From Mariprofundaceae bacterium (GTDB lineage: Bacteria; Pseudomonadota; Zetaproteobacteria; Mariprofundales; Mariprofundaceae): 6,845 nt of DNA. The notes below the pieces were generated by a model. The model did no database searches. It was not told the DNA's origin and was given only the letters and a program-made list of their open reading frames with translations. Position 1 is the stretch's first letter. Each line of letters opens with the position of its first letter. Position numbers and translations under genes: made by a program. The stretch spans positions 1 to 6,845 of the forward strand of contig JAUZQR010000361.1 of assembly GCA_030950865.1 (NCBI GenBank), read 5' to 3'. Shown piece by piece: positions 1 through 6,052 of the stretch.

Positions 1-310
1 ATTGTAGCCATGATGGAAGTGAGGCGCATACATCGGGATCCTGATGACTCATGAAAACATGAGATATGTCAAAGGGTGATATTTTTTGACTGACTTTATC
101 AAAAGTAGCTTGAAAATGGGAAAGTCCACCTGGCTCAAAAATATAAGCTTCACCACAATCAATCATCAAGTAAGTATTGCATTCAATTTCTTCAGGCTCT
201 GCCACACTGCCTATCCAATAGATGCTATGGGAATCAGATTCATAGAGAGGGATGATATCATCGACACTTAACGAGCGATTATCAATTGTTTTTAATAGAC
301 CTTGAGACAT
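1..310 (-). CDS. ODP/flavodiiron-type metallo-beta-lactamase-fold protein (partial, 3' end outside window)
   Basis: Only the first 103 codons lie in the window; the gene runs off the left edge. The ATG at 310 is preceded by GAGGA seven bases upstream, a good ribosome binding site. The translation has the N-terminal half of a metallo-beta-lactamase fold: IYWIGS (about residues 30-35), NTYLMIDCGEAYIFEPGG (45-62) and VFMSHQDPDVCASLPSWL (85-102). H89, D91 and D93 match the first diiron ligands of flavodiiron (ODP) domains, normally HxExDH. Here Asp replaces the Glu, and Val follows the last Asp where His is usual. Such proteins bind a non-haem diiron centre and handle O2 or NO, or act as sensors. 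Whether a flavodoxin, signalling or other domain follows cannot be seen. It is co-directional with the upstream methyltransferase but separated by 104 bp, so it may have its own promoter. Confidence 0.8.
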   Translation of the reverse strand, partial: MSQGLLKTIDNRSLSVDDIIPLYESDSHSIYWIGSVAEPEEIECNTYLMIDCGEAYIFEPGGLSHFQATFDKVSQKISPFDISHVFMSHQDPDVCASLPSWLQ

Positions 311-414
311 AAAAATATCCTCAATAACATGGTTTAACGACGCTTACGGATTATTGCATAGGATATATTAAAATTCCACATTTTCTATTGGAAAGTAGCC
401 TAGGAAGTGCAAAG

Positions 415-993
415 TTACTTTAAGGGGGTTGTGTGTTTTTTCTGAATGTAAATCCATTCGGGTGGTGAAAACTTGGTATTTTGTGGAATAGTAATGTTTA
501 TATTAAAATTATTAGGCAAATTATTTGCCCATGTTTTTACTGCTTCGCACTCCTCGCGCCCACCGTCATGCCCTGTGTAAGCTAGAATAGAGAGTACGCC
601 GCCATCTTTGAGAAGAGATATGGATGCATTGAGTGCAGGTAAGGTGGTGTCTGAGCAAGTCGTGATATTTTTATTGGCGTTTGGTAAATAGCCGAGATTA
701 AATGTGATGGCTTTCACCTTACCATGTAATGCCAAAGGGATATATTCGAGCATGTGCTCATGTCCTGTATTGATCCATGTGATAGGTGTTTGGATATGGT
801 GTTTTTGTAGGTGTGATTGTGCTGATCTTAGGGCTTGTTGCTGTACATCAAATGTGAATATCTCACCCATCCTTCCAATGCATTGTGCTAAAAATAAAGT
901 GTCATGCCCATTGCCTGTGGTGGCATCAATAGCGATGTCACCAGACTGCAAAACCTTTTCAATATATTGATGAACCTGCTCGGTTAAACGCAT
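415..993 (-). CDS. PF06962-family SAM-dependent methyltransferase (MnmM/YtqB-like, probable tRNA wobble-uridine methylase)
   Basis: This is a 192-residue class I methyltransferase of full family length. It has the SAM-binding motif I DATTGNGHDTLFLA (23-36), an acidic motif FDV (48-50), the family signature FNLGYLP (98-104) in motif IV position, TTLPALNASISLLKDGG (116-132), and YTGHDGGREE (139-148). This pattern is that of the former 'rRNA methylase' family PF06962. Its Bacillus member YtqB/MnmM methylates 5-aminomethyl-(2-thio)uridine at tRNA position 34 to the mnm5 form. The start ATG lies inside the end of the upstream FAD oxidoreductase gene (10-bp overlap). Its Shine-Dalgarno AAGAGG, five bases before the ATG, is inside that coding sequence, so translation is probably coupled. 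Family assignment is firm. The tRNA substrate is inferred from the family and from the oxidoreductase partner. Confidence 0.9.
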   Translation of the reverse strand: MRLTEQVHQYIEKVLQSGDIAIDATTGNGHDTLFLAQCIGRMGEIFTFDVQQQALRSAQSHLQKHHIQTPITWINTGHEHMLEYIPLALHGKVKAITFNLGYLPNANKNITTCSDTTLPALNASISLLKDGGVLSILAYTGHDGGREECEAVKTWANNLPNNFNINITIPQNTKFSPPEWIYIQKKHTTPLK

Positions 994-2033
994 GCAAACC
1001 TCTTAATATCTGCATGACCTGGTAAAGCGGTTCCGTGGATAAGGTGCCCACACATGGACTTACTATACCATGGAATAAGCAAAGAACCTTTAGAGCCAAA
1101 GCCATTAAATATAGCGATATTTTTATGTTTGGGATGCATGCCTAGAAAAGGTTGTTTGTCCAAAGTATTGGGGCGGATGCCTGCTTGATGGTTGGTAAGT
1201 GTAATATTTTGTTGTTCGATAGGCATGCTTTTTAATGCTGTTAAAAGCTCTTTTTTACCTTCTTCAGTTGTTTGTTCATCATTTGTATTGCTTTGGTAGG
1301 TTGCACCGATTTTGAAGTTACCATCGTTTAAGGGTAATAACCATTTACCTTGGTTAATAATGTGCTCTGGGAGCTTATTTGGTGTGGATAAATGTAAAAT
1401 TTCTCCTTTTGCAGGCTGAAATGGTAAAAATGAGAAGAATTTATTATTTATCTCTCGCCAACCCTGACAAAATACCACTGTTGAGGCGGTGATATGCTTC
1501 CATTGCAGATGGTATTGAGCGCTTTGATGGACTTGAATATCATGCTGTTGTGCATCGCCTTCAGTAAGGCAATTATACTGTTGGAAATAACCGTGCAGCG
1601 CATCAAGTAGGGCGTTGGTGTCTAGGTACCCCGTTTGAGACTGCTTGATAACATCTGGGCTGCTTGGTATTTCGCAGATATAATGTTGATACGCTGAATC
1701 AAGCTGACGCTTTTTCCATGCAAGTTTGGCTTTATCATGTTGCAAGCTGCGAAGCATGTCTTTCTCAAAAAAGAATTGTGTGTGAAACTGCTCCTCCAAT
1801 TGTTGATAAAGTGCGTGTGCTGCGGGCAATAGAACCTCGATATTTTCTTGTAAGACCAAGCGTTGTCCTGTGACGGGATTGATAAGGCCAGCGGCTACGC
1901 GTGAGGCGGATGTGAGTTTGGGGTTGTGGAGTATATGCACACTCTTTCCAGCTTGTATCAGTCGCCAAGCCAGTAAACTGCCAGCCAAACCAGCCCCAAT
2001 GATTAGCACGTCTGTGCGCAATGTTTGTGTCAT
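984..2033 (-). CDS. DAO-family FAD-dependent oxidoreductase (possible MnmC(o)-like partner of the adjacent methyltransferase)
   Basis: The protein has 349 residues from the ATG at 2033. An in-frame GTG at 2051 would add six residues; neither start has a strong Shine-Dalgarno, and the ATG is preferred because the Rossmann strand begins directly after it. The N-terminus carries the FAD-binding dinucleotide fold DVLIIGAGLAGSLLAWRLIQAG (8-29, GxGxxG at 13-18), then SRVAAGLINPVTGQR (44-58). The C-terminal region has AGIRPNTLDKQPFLG (about 284-298) and NGFGSKGSLLIP (about 310-321). Both resemble conserved positions of the DAO fold, including the FAD domain of MnmC. DAO enzymes oxidise secondary or primary amines such as glycine or sarcosine; MnmC(o) removes the carboxymethyl group of cmnm5U34 in tRNA. 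The coupled downstream methyltransferase suggests the tRNA role. A small-molecule amine or amino-acid oxidase remains possible. No signal peptide is seen, so it is probably cytoplasmic. Confidence 0.85.
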   Translation of the reverse strand: MTQTLRTDVLIIGAGLAGSLLAWRLIQAGKSVHILHNPKLTSASRVAAGLINPVTGQRLVLQENIEVLLPAAHALYQQLEEQFHTQFFFEKDMLRSLQHDKAKLAWKKRQLDSAYQHYICEIPSSPDVIKQSQTGYLDTNALLDALHGYFQQYNCLTEGDAQQHDIQVHQSAQYHLQWKHITASTVVFCQGWREINNKFFSFLPFQPAKGEILHLSTPNKLPEHIINQGKWLLPLNDGNFKIGATYQSNTNDEQTTEEGKKELLTALKSMPIEQQNITLTNHQAGIRPNTLDKQPFLGMHPKHKNIAIFNGFGSKGSLLIPWYSKSMCGHLIHGTALPGHADIKRFACV

Positions 2034-2107
2034 CTTGGCAGTGTATGGCACAGCTTATTGAAATCAAATAGCAAACTTCATTCGCAGCATGGATGTATCA
2101 TATTGGG

Positions 2108-2854
2108 TTAAAAATGCGGTGTTTCCTTATCCAATGTTATAAGCTTACTCACATGCTCTTTTAGCCATTCAGGAGGCGAACCTTCTTTGGCAGTCGCTAA
2201 CACTTCTTGCACAATACTTGCGCCACCACATTTTTCACGAATTTCTGCTGTATTTTGTGTGCTTTCATCAAGCATATGAACATATTCACTGCTTTCGGGC
2301 ATGCCGTGCATCATGGTGTAATCCATCACCCACTGTTGGGCGGCAATATCTTTGCATGCTTTTGAGAGCTTTTCGTACACGATTGTTTTGCTCCCTATGA
2401 TAGATGCTTGCTCTTGGTCTCCTAATTGTGCTGGGGCATTGACGCTTGGCTTAGGCCTAGGTGTCTCTGTTGCGACAAAAGGTTGACCAATGTCAATACT
2501 TCTATCTTGGTAAAAAGCGTAAATGGATAAAGCGATAATAGCGACACCAAGAATCATGGAAGGGGCAAACTTTTTCCTCTCTATAGGCTCTGATTCACGG
2601 TTTCTTTTTTCTTTTTTCTTTTTTGTGACGGGAGGATTATTGTTTTCTTCTTTTTTCATAACCTCTTCAGATTTTTTCTCTTCAGCATGTGCTAGTTGAC
2701 TGGTTTGCGGTATGCTTGGTGAAGGTGTTTCAAAAAGTTCAATTTCAAATGATTCACCGCAGCTCTTGCAGTTAATCGTACGACCTGCAGCGGCACGAAT
2801 TTTATCGTTTACACCATATTTTTTATTGCAATGAGAGCACTGAATATATTCCAT
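2108..2854 (-). CDS. MJ0042-type zinc-ribbon protein with one transmembrane segment, unknown function
   Basis: The ATG at 2854 gives 248 residues. A TTG at 2866 would add four residues, and neither start has an obvious Shine-Dalgarno. The N-terminus is a zinc ribbon with C6-x2-C9 and C29-x2-C32 (IQCSHCNKKYGV and INCKSCGESF), matching the MJ0042-type ribbon seen at the N-terminus of many proteobacterial proteins. A low-complexity Lys/Glu-rich linker follows (about 58-95), then a single hydrophobic segment APSMILGVAIIALSIYAFY (about 97-115). The basic side faces the ribbon, so the ribbon should be cytoplasmic. The roughly 130-residue C-terminal part would be periplasmic; it has two cysteines (KACKD, REKCGG) that could form a disulfide, and I do not recognise it. 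The linker is encoded by a 7-bp tandem repeat at 2604-2624. The gene follows the DUF1456 gene after 50 bp. Function is unknown. Confidence 0.8.
   Translation of the reverse strand: MEYIQCSHCNKKYGVNDKIRAAAGRTINCKSCGESFEIELFETPSPSIPQTSQLAHAEEKKSEEVMKKEENNNPPVTKKKKEKRNRESEPIERKKFAPSMILGVAIIALSIYAFYQDRSIDIGQPFVATETPRPKPSVNAPAQLGDQEQASIIGSKTIVYEKLSKACKDIAAQQWVMDYTMMHGMPESSEYVHMLDESTQNTAEIREKCGGASIVQEVLATAKEGSPPEWLKEHVSKLITLDKETPHF
2604..2624 (-). repeat. Three perfect tandem copies of a 7-bp unit (CTTTTTT) inside a coding region
   Basis: On the plus strand the sequence is three consecutive CTTTTTT units. On the coding strand these are A6G units, encoding part of the Lys/Glu-rich linker of the zinc-ribbon membrane protein. 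Gain or loss of one unit would shift the reading frame before the transmembrane segment. Each A6 run is also a possible polymerase slippage site. With only three copies this may simply reflect lysine codon usage. Confidence 0.7.
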
Positions 2855-2904
2855 GTATTTTGACAAGCAGGAATTAGACCAATTTTATATCGCGCTATTG
2901 ACGG

Positions 2905-3270
2905 TTATGTTTTGTCATCATCACAGCCTTGTACAATACCATCCTTGGCATCTTCAATAAGACTGGATATTTCATCTAACGTATCGCTGTGACCGGCTTG
3001 CATAAGCCCAAGAATATAACCCTCAATGGCGCGTGGAACCATCTCTGGACTTTCACGTTCACCACGGGAAAAGATAATGAGTCCATTCAAAAATGCTTCC
3101 AACTGTTCATCGGAGAGCTTTTCGAAATTTTTATTTTGTGAGCCCGCCATAAAGGCTTTGATTTGGCTGCTGCTAAGTTTGAGACCACCCATTTCAAAGA
3201 TTTCTTTGCTTTCAAAATGTTTAAGGCTTTGCCCAATAATTATTTTTTTGAGAATGCTATTATTATTCAT
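2905..3270 (-). CDS. DUF1456 (YehS-like) protein, single-repeat form
   Basis: This is a 121-residue soluble protein. Residues 2-70 (NNNSILKKIIIGQSLK, EIFEMGGLKLSSSQIKAFM, NKNFEKLSDEQLEAFLNGLIIFSRG) match the DUF1456 repeat. They most resemble the second repeat of E. coli YehS, which as I recall has the same NNN-hydrophobic-LKK start, KNF motif and FL-GL motif. YehS and most relatives carry two copies in about 150 residues. Here there is one copy followed by an unrelated acidic tail (PRAIEGYILGLMQAGHSDTLDEISSLIEDAKDGIVQGCDDDKT). The molecular function of the family is unknown. The ATG at 3270 has only a GC-rich GGCGGC close upstream, so initiation may rely partly on coupling. It starts 36 bp after nhaA and ends 50 bp before the zinc-ribbon gene, which fits one transcript. 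Confidence 0.8.
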   Translation of the reverse strand: MNNNSILKKIIIGQSLKHFESKEIFEMGGLKLSSSQIKAFMAGSQNKNFEKLSDEQLEAFLNGLIIFSRGERESPEMVPRAIEGYILGLMQAGHSDTLDEISSLIEDAKDGIVQGCDDDKT

Positions 3271-3306
3271 GCCGCCATACTAACTTGGATAAGATATAAA
3301 TGCTGC

Positions 3307-4500
3307 TTAATTAGACGAATCTTGGGTAACAGGCTTGTTCTTAGATGACCTTTTCAATATAAAATAACCTACAAATCCTGAGGAACATGAGCCTATAAGA
3401 ATGGCAAGTTTATCTGTATATTGAAAGATAGTGTCATCAGTAAACGCCAATGATGTGATAAATAGACTCATGGTAAATCCAATACCTGTTAATACGGATA
3501 CACCATAGAGCTGTGACCAAGAACAGCCTTTGGGGAGCTCTGCTAATTTAAGTTTAATGGCTAGCCAGCTAAATCCAAATACGCCAAGTTGTTTACCCAC
3601 AAATAAGCCCAACATAATGCCAATGGGTACGGAGCCTGCCATTTGAGTAAGTGATATATTGGTGATATTAATACCAGCATTTACAAAGGCGAATAAGGGA
3701 AGAATGAAAAATGCGACCCAAAAGTGGAGACCATGTTCAATGTCTTTTACAGGTGAAATGGATTGCTTGTTTTTATCTTTGGCATTTAATGGAATGGTAA
3801 ATGCTAAAATAACACCTGCTAATGTGGCATGAACGCCTGATTTAAGCACGCTAACCCATAGAATGACTCCAACAATAAAATAGGCGGCTTTTTTTGATAC
3901 ACCAAACAGATTGAGTGAGATTAAAACAACGATAGCACTTGCGGCAGTGACAAGCGATAACATGGATAAGTTGGATGTGTAGAGCAGGGCGATAATAACA
4001 ATGGCACCCAAATCATCAATAATCGCCAATGCCATTAGAAATATTTTGAGTGACACGGGTACACGTTTACCGAGCAAAGATAGAATGCCCAATGCAAAGG
4101 CAATATCTGTGGCAGTTGGAATAGCCCAGCCACTGCTTGCAAGTGTATTGTTCTGATTGAAATAAAGGTAAATCATGGCTGGTACAAGAATGCCACCTAT
4201 GGCTGCAATCACAGGTAGGGAAGCTTTTTTTATAGAGGATAAGTCACCCTCTAAAACTTCACGCTTTACTTCTAGTCCAATCAGCAAAAAGAAAATCGCC
4301 ATCAAACCATCATTGACCCAATGGTAAAGTGATTTATCAAGATGTAATGCTCCCACATGTATTTCTACAGGCAGGTGCAAAAAAGATTCATAGATTCCAG
4401 ACATGGCACTGTTACTTAAAATTAATGCCAATATGGCAGCGCAAATTAATAATATACCACTGGCGGAGTCATTTTTTAAAAATGCTTCGAGATACCTCAT
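3307..4500 (-). CDS. nhaA: Na+/H+ antiporter NhaA
   Basis: The 397-residue inner-membrane protein, full length for NhaA (E. coli 388), has about 12 hydrophobic segments. NhaA exports Na+ or Li+ in exchange for protons, setting cytoplasmic pH and sodium. Key motifs are present: FFLLIGLEVKREV (E77, matching E. coli E78); WAIPTATDIAFALG (T131-D132, the TM IV crossover); ALAIIDDLGAIVIIALLYT (D162 and D163, the ion-binding pair D163/D164 in E. coli); SGVHATLAGV (H224, near the pH-sensing region); and GLFVGKQLG (K303, equivalent to K300). All essential residues look intact. AAGGA lies seven bases before the ATG at 4500, a good ribosome binding site. It is the first gene of the minus-strand run, and a candidate promoter lies about 75 bp upstream. 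No nhaR-like regulator is in view. Confidence 0.97.
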   Translation of the reverse strand: MRYLEAFLKNDSASGILLICAAILALILSNSAMSGIYESFLHLPVEIHVGALHLDKSLYHWVNDGLMAIFFLLIGLEVKREVLEGDLSSIKKASLPVIAAIGGILVPAMIYLYFNQNNTLASSGWAIPTATDIAFALGILSLLGKRVPVSLKIFLMALAIIDDLGAIVIIALLYTSNLSMLSLVTAASAIVVLISLNLFGVSKKAAYFIVGVILWVSVLKSGVHATLAGVILAFTIPLNAKDKNKQSISPVKDIEHGLHFWVAFFILPLFAFVNAGINITNISLTQMAGSVPIGIMLGLFVGKQLGVFGFSWLAIKLKLAELPKGCSWSQLYGVSVLTGIGFTMSLFITSLAFTDDTIFQYTDKLAILIGSCSSGFVGYFILKRSSKNKPVTQDSSN

Positions 4501-4574
4501 TTAAGAATCCTTTGTTATTCTTTGTACATGTATTTGTCAGCAAGTTTAGTTGTGACACAATAGAATATGGGTAA

Positions 4575-4583
4575 AGTATAGCA
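4575..4583 (-). promoter_or_regulatory. Candidate extended -10 promoter for nhaA
   Basis: Read on the minus strand the site is TGCTATACT: an extended -10 TGn followed by TATACT (5 of 6 to TATAAT). No good -35 lies at the proper distance, as is usual for extended -10 promoters. Transcription would start near 4568, leaving a leader of roughly 70 bases before the nhaA ATG. The site lies just outside the MITE-like element, so it would have survived that insertion. Confidence 0.4.
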
Positions 4584-4601
4584 AATATACCTTTAGACAT
4601 A

Positions 4602-4609
4602 ACTTTTTT
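4602..4609 (+). repeat. Left copy of 8-bp direct repeat ACTTTTTT (putative target-site duplication)
   Basis: ACTTTTTT here is identical to 4816-4823. The two copies sit exactly outside the terminal inverted repeats of the 4610-4815 element, as a transposition target duplication would. It is AT-rich, so chance matching is easier than for a mixed sequence, but the exact abutment on both sides argues against chance. Confidence 0.6.
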
Positions 4610-4815
4610 CACTACTGTCTGACGAAAGTTCGGTGCTTTGTTTCCAATTCTTTATGCCACAAAGATTTTCTTCTCGGCATGATGTTATGAGACAGGAAAT
4701 AATATTTCATTCTTTATGTCATTCTCGCGAAGGCGGGAATCCATTGTTTGCAAGGTTTTCTGTATACCCAATCAAGTCGGGTATGACGATATGCGACTTT
4801 CGTCGGACACGAGTG
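4610..4815. mobile_element. MITE-like 206-bp non-coding element with about 20-bp terminal inverted repeats
   Basis: The left end CACTACTGTCTGACGAAAGT (4610-4629) and the reverse complement of the right end (4796-4815, CACTCGTGTCCGACGAAAGT) match at 17 of 20 positions, including ten consecutive bases at the inner side apart from one T/C just outside them. The ends are flanked by a perfect 8-bp direct repeat. The interior has no credible gene, so any movement would depend on a transposase elsewhere that recognises these ends. I could not assign an IS family. A 70-bp palindromic repeat of another type lies inside (4718-4787). The element separates the divergent nhaA and RibD-like genes and ends about 50 bp before the start of the latter. 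Confidence 0.65.
4718..4787. repeat. 70-bp dispersed palindromic repeat (dRS3/REP-like)
   Basis: The outer ends GTCAT (4718-4722) and ATGAC (4783-4787) are inverted. Inside is ATTCTC-N8-GGGAAT (4721-4740), a one-mismatch version of the ATTCCC-N8-GGGAAT core found in neisserial dRS3 and similar repeats of many proteobacteria. The second half is ATACCC-N9-GGGTAT (4764-4784), the counterpart of the common 'CCCGATCAAGTCGGG' half. Both halves can form short hairpins. Small ORFs crossing it read as the familiar translated-repeat artefact CHSREGGNP, so they are not genes. Confidence 0.75.
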
Positions 4816-4823
4816 ACTTTTTT
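4816..4823 (+). repeat. Right copy of 8-bp direct repeat ACTTTTTT (putative target-site duplication)
   Basis: This is identical to 4602-4609 and directly abuts the right inverted repeat of the MITE-like element. Confidence 0.6.
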
Positions 4824-4868
4824 CTTATTCTGGTTGCTTGATGTTTTATTGCTATTTAGCGTGTGCCG

Positions 4869-5684
4869 ATGAGTGTTCAATGTCTGTTCCCTGAATCAAA
4901 AAAAGATATTCCCTTACACCAGCTTTATTTGGGTTTGAATTTACATCGTCAGGCAATGACTGGTGATGTGTTGATTTATGCCAATTATATTGCTTCATTG
5001 GATGGTCGCATTTCACTTCGTAATGAGCAAACAGGCGAATTCTCTGTTCCAGATAGCATTGGTAATAAACGTGACTGGCGTTTGTATCAGGAGTTGGCGG
5101 CACAAGCGGATGTGATGATTACGTCGGCACGTTATTTCAGGCAATTGGATAAAGGTTGCGCGCAGGATTTATTGCCTGTGGGGCAAGAGCCTGATTATGC
5201 AGATTTGGCAGCATGGCGAGCAGAGCAATGTTTAAAGCCTCAAGCTGATGTAGTGATTGTGTCGGCAAGCTTGGATATACCTCTGGATGCTGTGAAATCA
5301 TTGACGAATCGACGGGTTTGGGTGCTTACTGTGCAAGGTGCAGATGCTACGCGACGCAAATTACTTGAAGATAGTGGGATGACGGTTGTGCAGGCAGGCA
5401 CTGGGCAAGTGCAAGGTAAGGCATTGAAGGATTTTTTGATTGAGCATGGCTATCGCAGTGCATATATGATTGCTGGTCCTGCGATACATCATACACTATT
5501 GGCGGCTGGCGTATTAAATCGCTTGTTTTTAACCACGCACTTTTCCTTGTTGGGAAATAATGAATTCCATACGATATTGCAGGGGGATATGCCTGCAAGA
5601 AAGGTTGAATTGTACTCCTTATATTTGGATAATAGCGGCGGACAAATGTTTGGGCAGTACGAAATAAAAGGAAACAAAATATGA
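4869..5684 (+). CDS. Stand-alone RibD C-terminal (RibD_C/dihydrofolate reductase-like) domain protein
   Basis: The ATG at 4869 gives 271 residues; GTG at 4863 is an alternative. Neither has a recognisable Shine-Dalgarno. The fold is that of the NADPH-dependent reductase domain of RibD: VLIYANYIASLDGRISL (34-50, with the SxDG motif), a segment DVMITSARYF (81-90) where RibD proteins usually have a Gly-Arg-x-Thr loop, ADVVIVSASLDIP (126-138), RRVWVLT (148-154), and IAGPAIHHTLLAAGVLNRLFLTTHFSLLGN (201-230) near the substrate site. RibD_C reduces the ribosyl group of the pyrimidine intermediate in riboflavin synthesis. There is no deaminase domain, no other rib gene is in view, and the usual EGG at the cofactor loop is replaced by AGP. 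A different NADPH-dependent reduction is therefore as likely. It overlaps the next gene by four bases (ATGA). Confidence 0.8.
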   Translation: MSVQCLFPESKKDIPLHQLYLGLNLHRQAMTGDVLIYANYIASLDGRISLRNEQTGEFSVPDSIGNKRDWRLYQELAAQADVMITSARYFRQLDKGCAQDLLPVGQEPDYADLAAWRAEQCLKPQADVVIVSASLDIPLDAVKSLTNRRVWVLTVQGADATRRKLLEDSGMTVVQAGTGQVQGKALKDFLIEHGYRSAYMIAGPAIHHTLLAAGVLNRLFLTTHFSLLGNNEFHTILQGDMPARKVELYSLYLDNSGGQMFGQYEIKGNKI

Positions 5685-6040
5685 CAGTGCATATGTATGG
5701 TATTCCGAATTGCGATACCATCAAAAAGGCTAGGAAGTGGTTGGTTGAACATGATATTGATTATGTGTTTCACAATTACAAAAAAGAGGGCGTGGATGCA
5801 GCATGTTTGCAAGCTTGGTGTGCGCAAGTTGGTTGGGAAATATTGCTTAATAAACGTGGTACGACTTGGCGAAAACTACCTGATGCTGATAAAAATGAGC
5901 TGAATACTGCCAAAGCACAGGCTTTGTTGGTTGAGCATGCAAGTATGATTAAGCGACCTGTTTTGGTGTATAGTGAAGGTGCTGAGAAACATGTGGAAGT
6001 AGGTTTTTCGGCAGCTTCTTATGAGACTTTATTTCAATGA
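5681..6040 (+). CDS. ArsC-family (YffB/Spx-like) thioredoxin-fold protein
   Basis: The 119-residue protein is of normal family length. It begins MTVHMYGIPNCDTIKKARKWL, with the single conserved redox cysteine C11 in the loop after strand 1. LLNKRGTTWRKL (55-66), MIKRPVLVY (89-97, Arg92 in the cis-Pro region) and VGFS (107-110) are all typical of the ArsC/Spx family PF03960. It fits the YffB-type subgroup of Gram-negative bacteria, whose physiological substrate is unknown; glutathione-linked thiol reduction is the usual proposal. Nothing arsenic-related is nearby, so arsenate reduction is unlikely. The ATG overlaps the TGA of the upstream gene (ATGA), and AAGGA lies eight bases upstream, so translation is probably coupled. 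Confidence 0.92.
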   Translation: MTVHMYGIPNCDTIKKARKWLVEHDIDYVFHNYKKEGVDAACLQAWCAQVGWEILLNKRGTTWRKLPDADKNELNTAKAQALLVEHASMIKRPVLVYSEGAEKHVEVGFSAASYETLFQ

Positions 6041-6052
6041 AGGTTTATTGCA

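Noticed and set aside
374..393. TTCCA/TGGAA hairpin with four following U on the minus strand, as a terminator between the methyltransferase and the ODP gene
   Set aside because: A five-pair stem with a ten-base loop and only four U residues is too weak to call.
704..970. ORFs on the opposite strand of real genes, such as this 88-codon one and those at 1664-2067, 3026-3348 and 5347-5827
   Set aside because: Each lies within a well-supported gene in another frame, has Cys- or Ser-rich implausible composition, and shows no recognisable domain.
4633..4872. Plus-strand ORF of 79 codons in the intergenic region
   Set aside because: It reads straight through the palindromic repeat (CHSREGGNP is the known translation artefact) and the right inverted repeat of the MITE-like element, and has no homology-like features.
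5681..6040. Arsenate reductase (arsC)
   Set aside because: The family is shared, but the sequence has the YffB-type pattern and there are no arsenic-resistance genes nearby.
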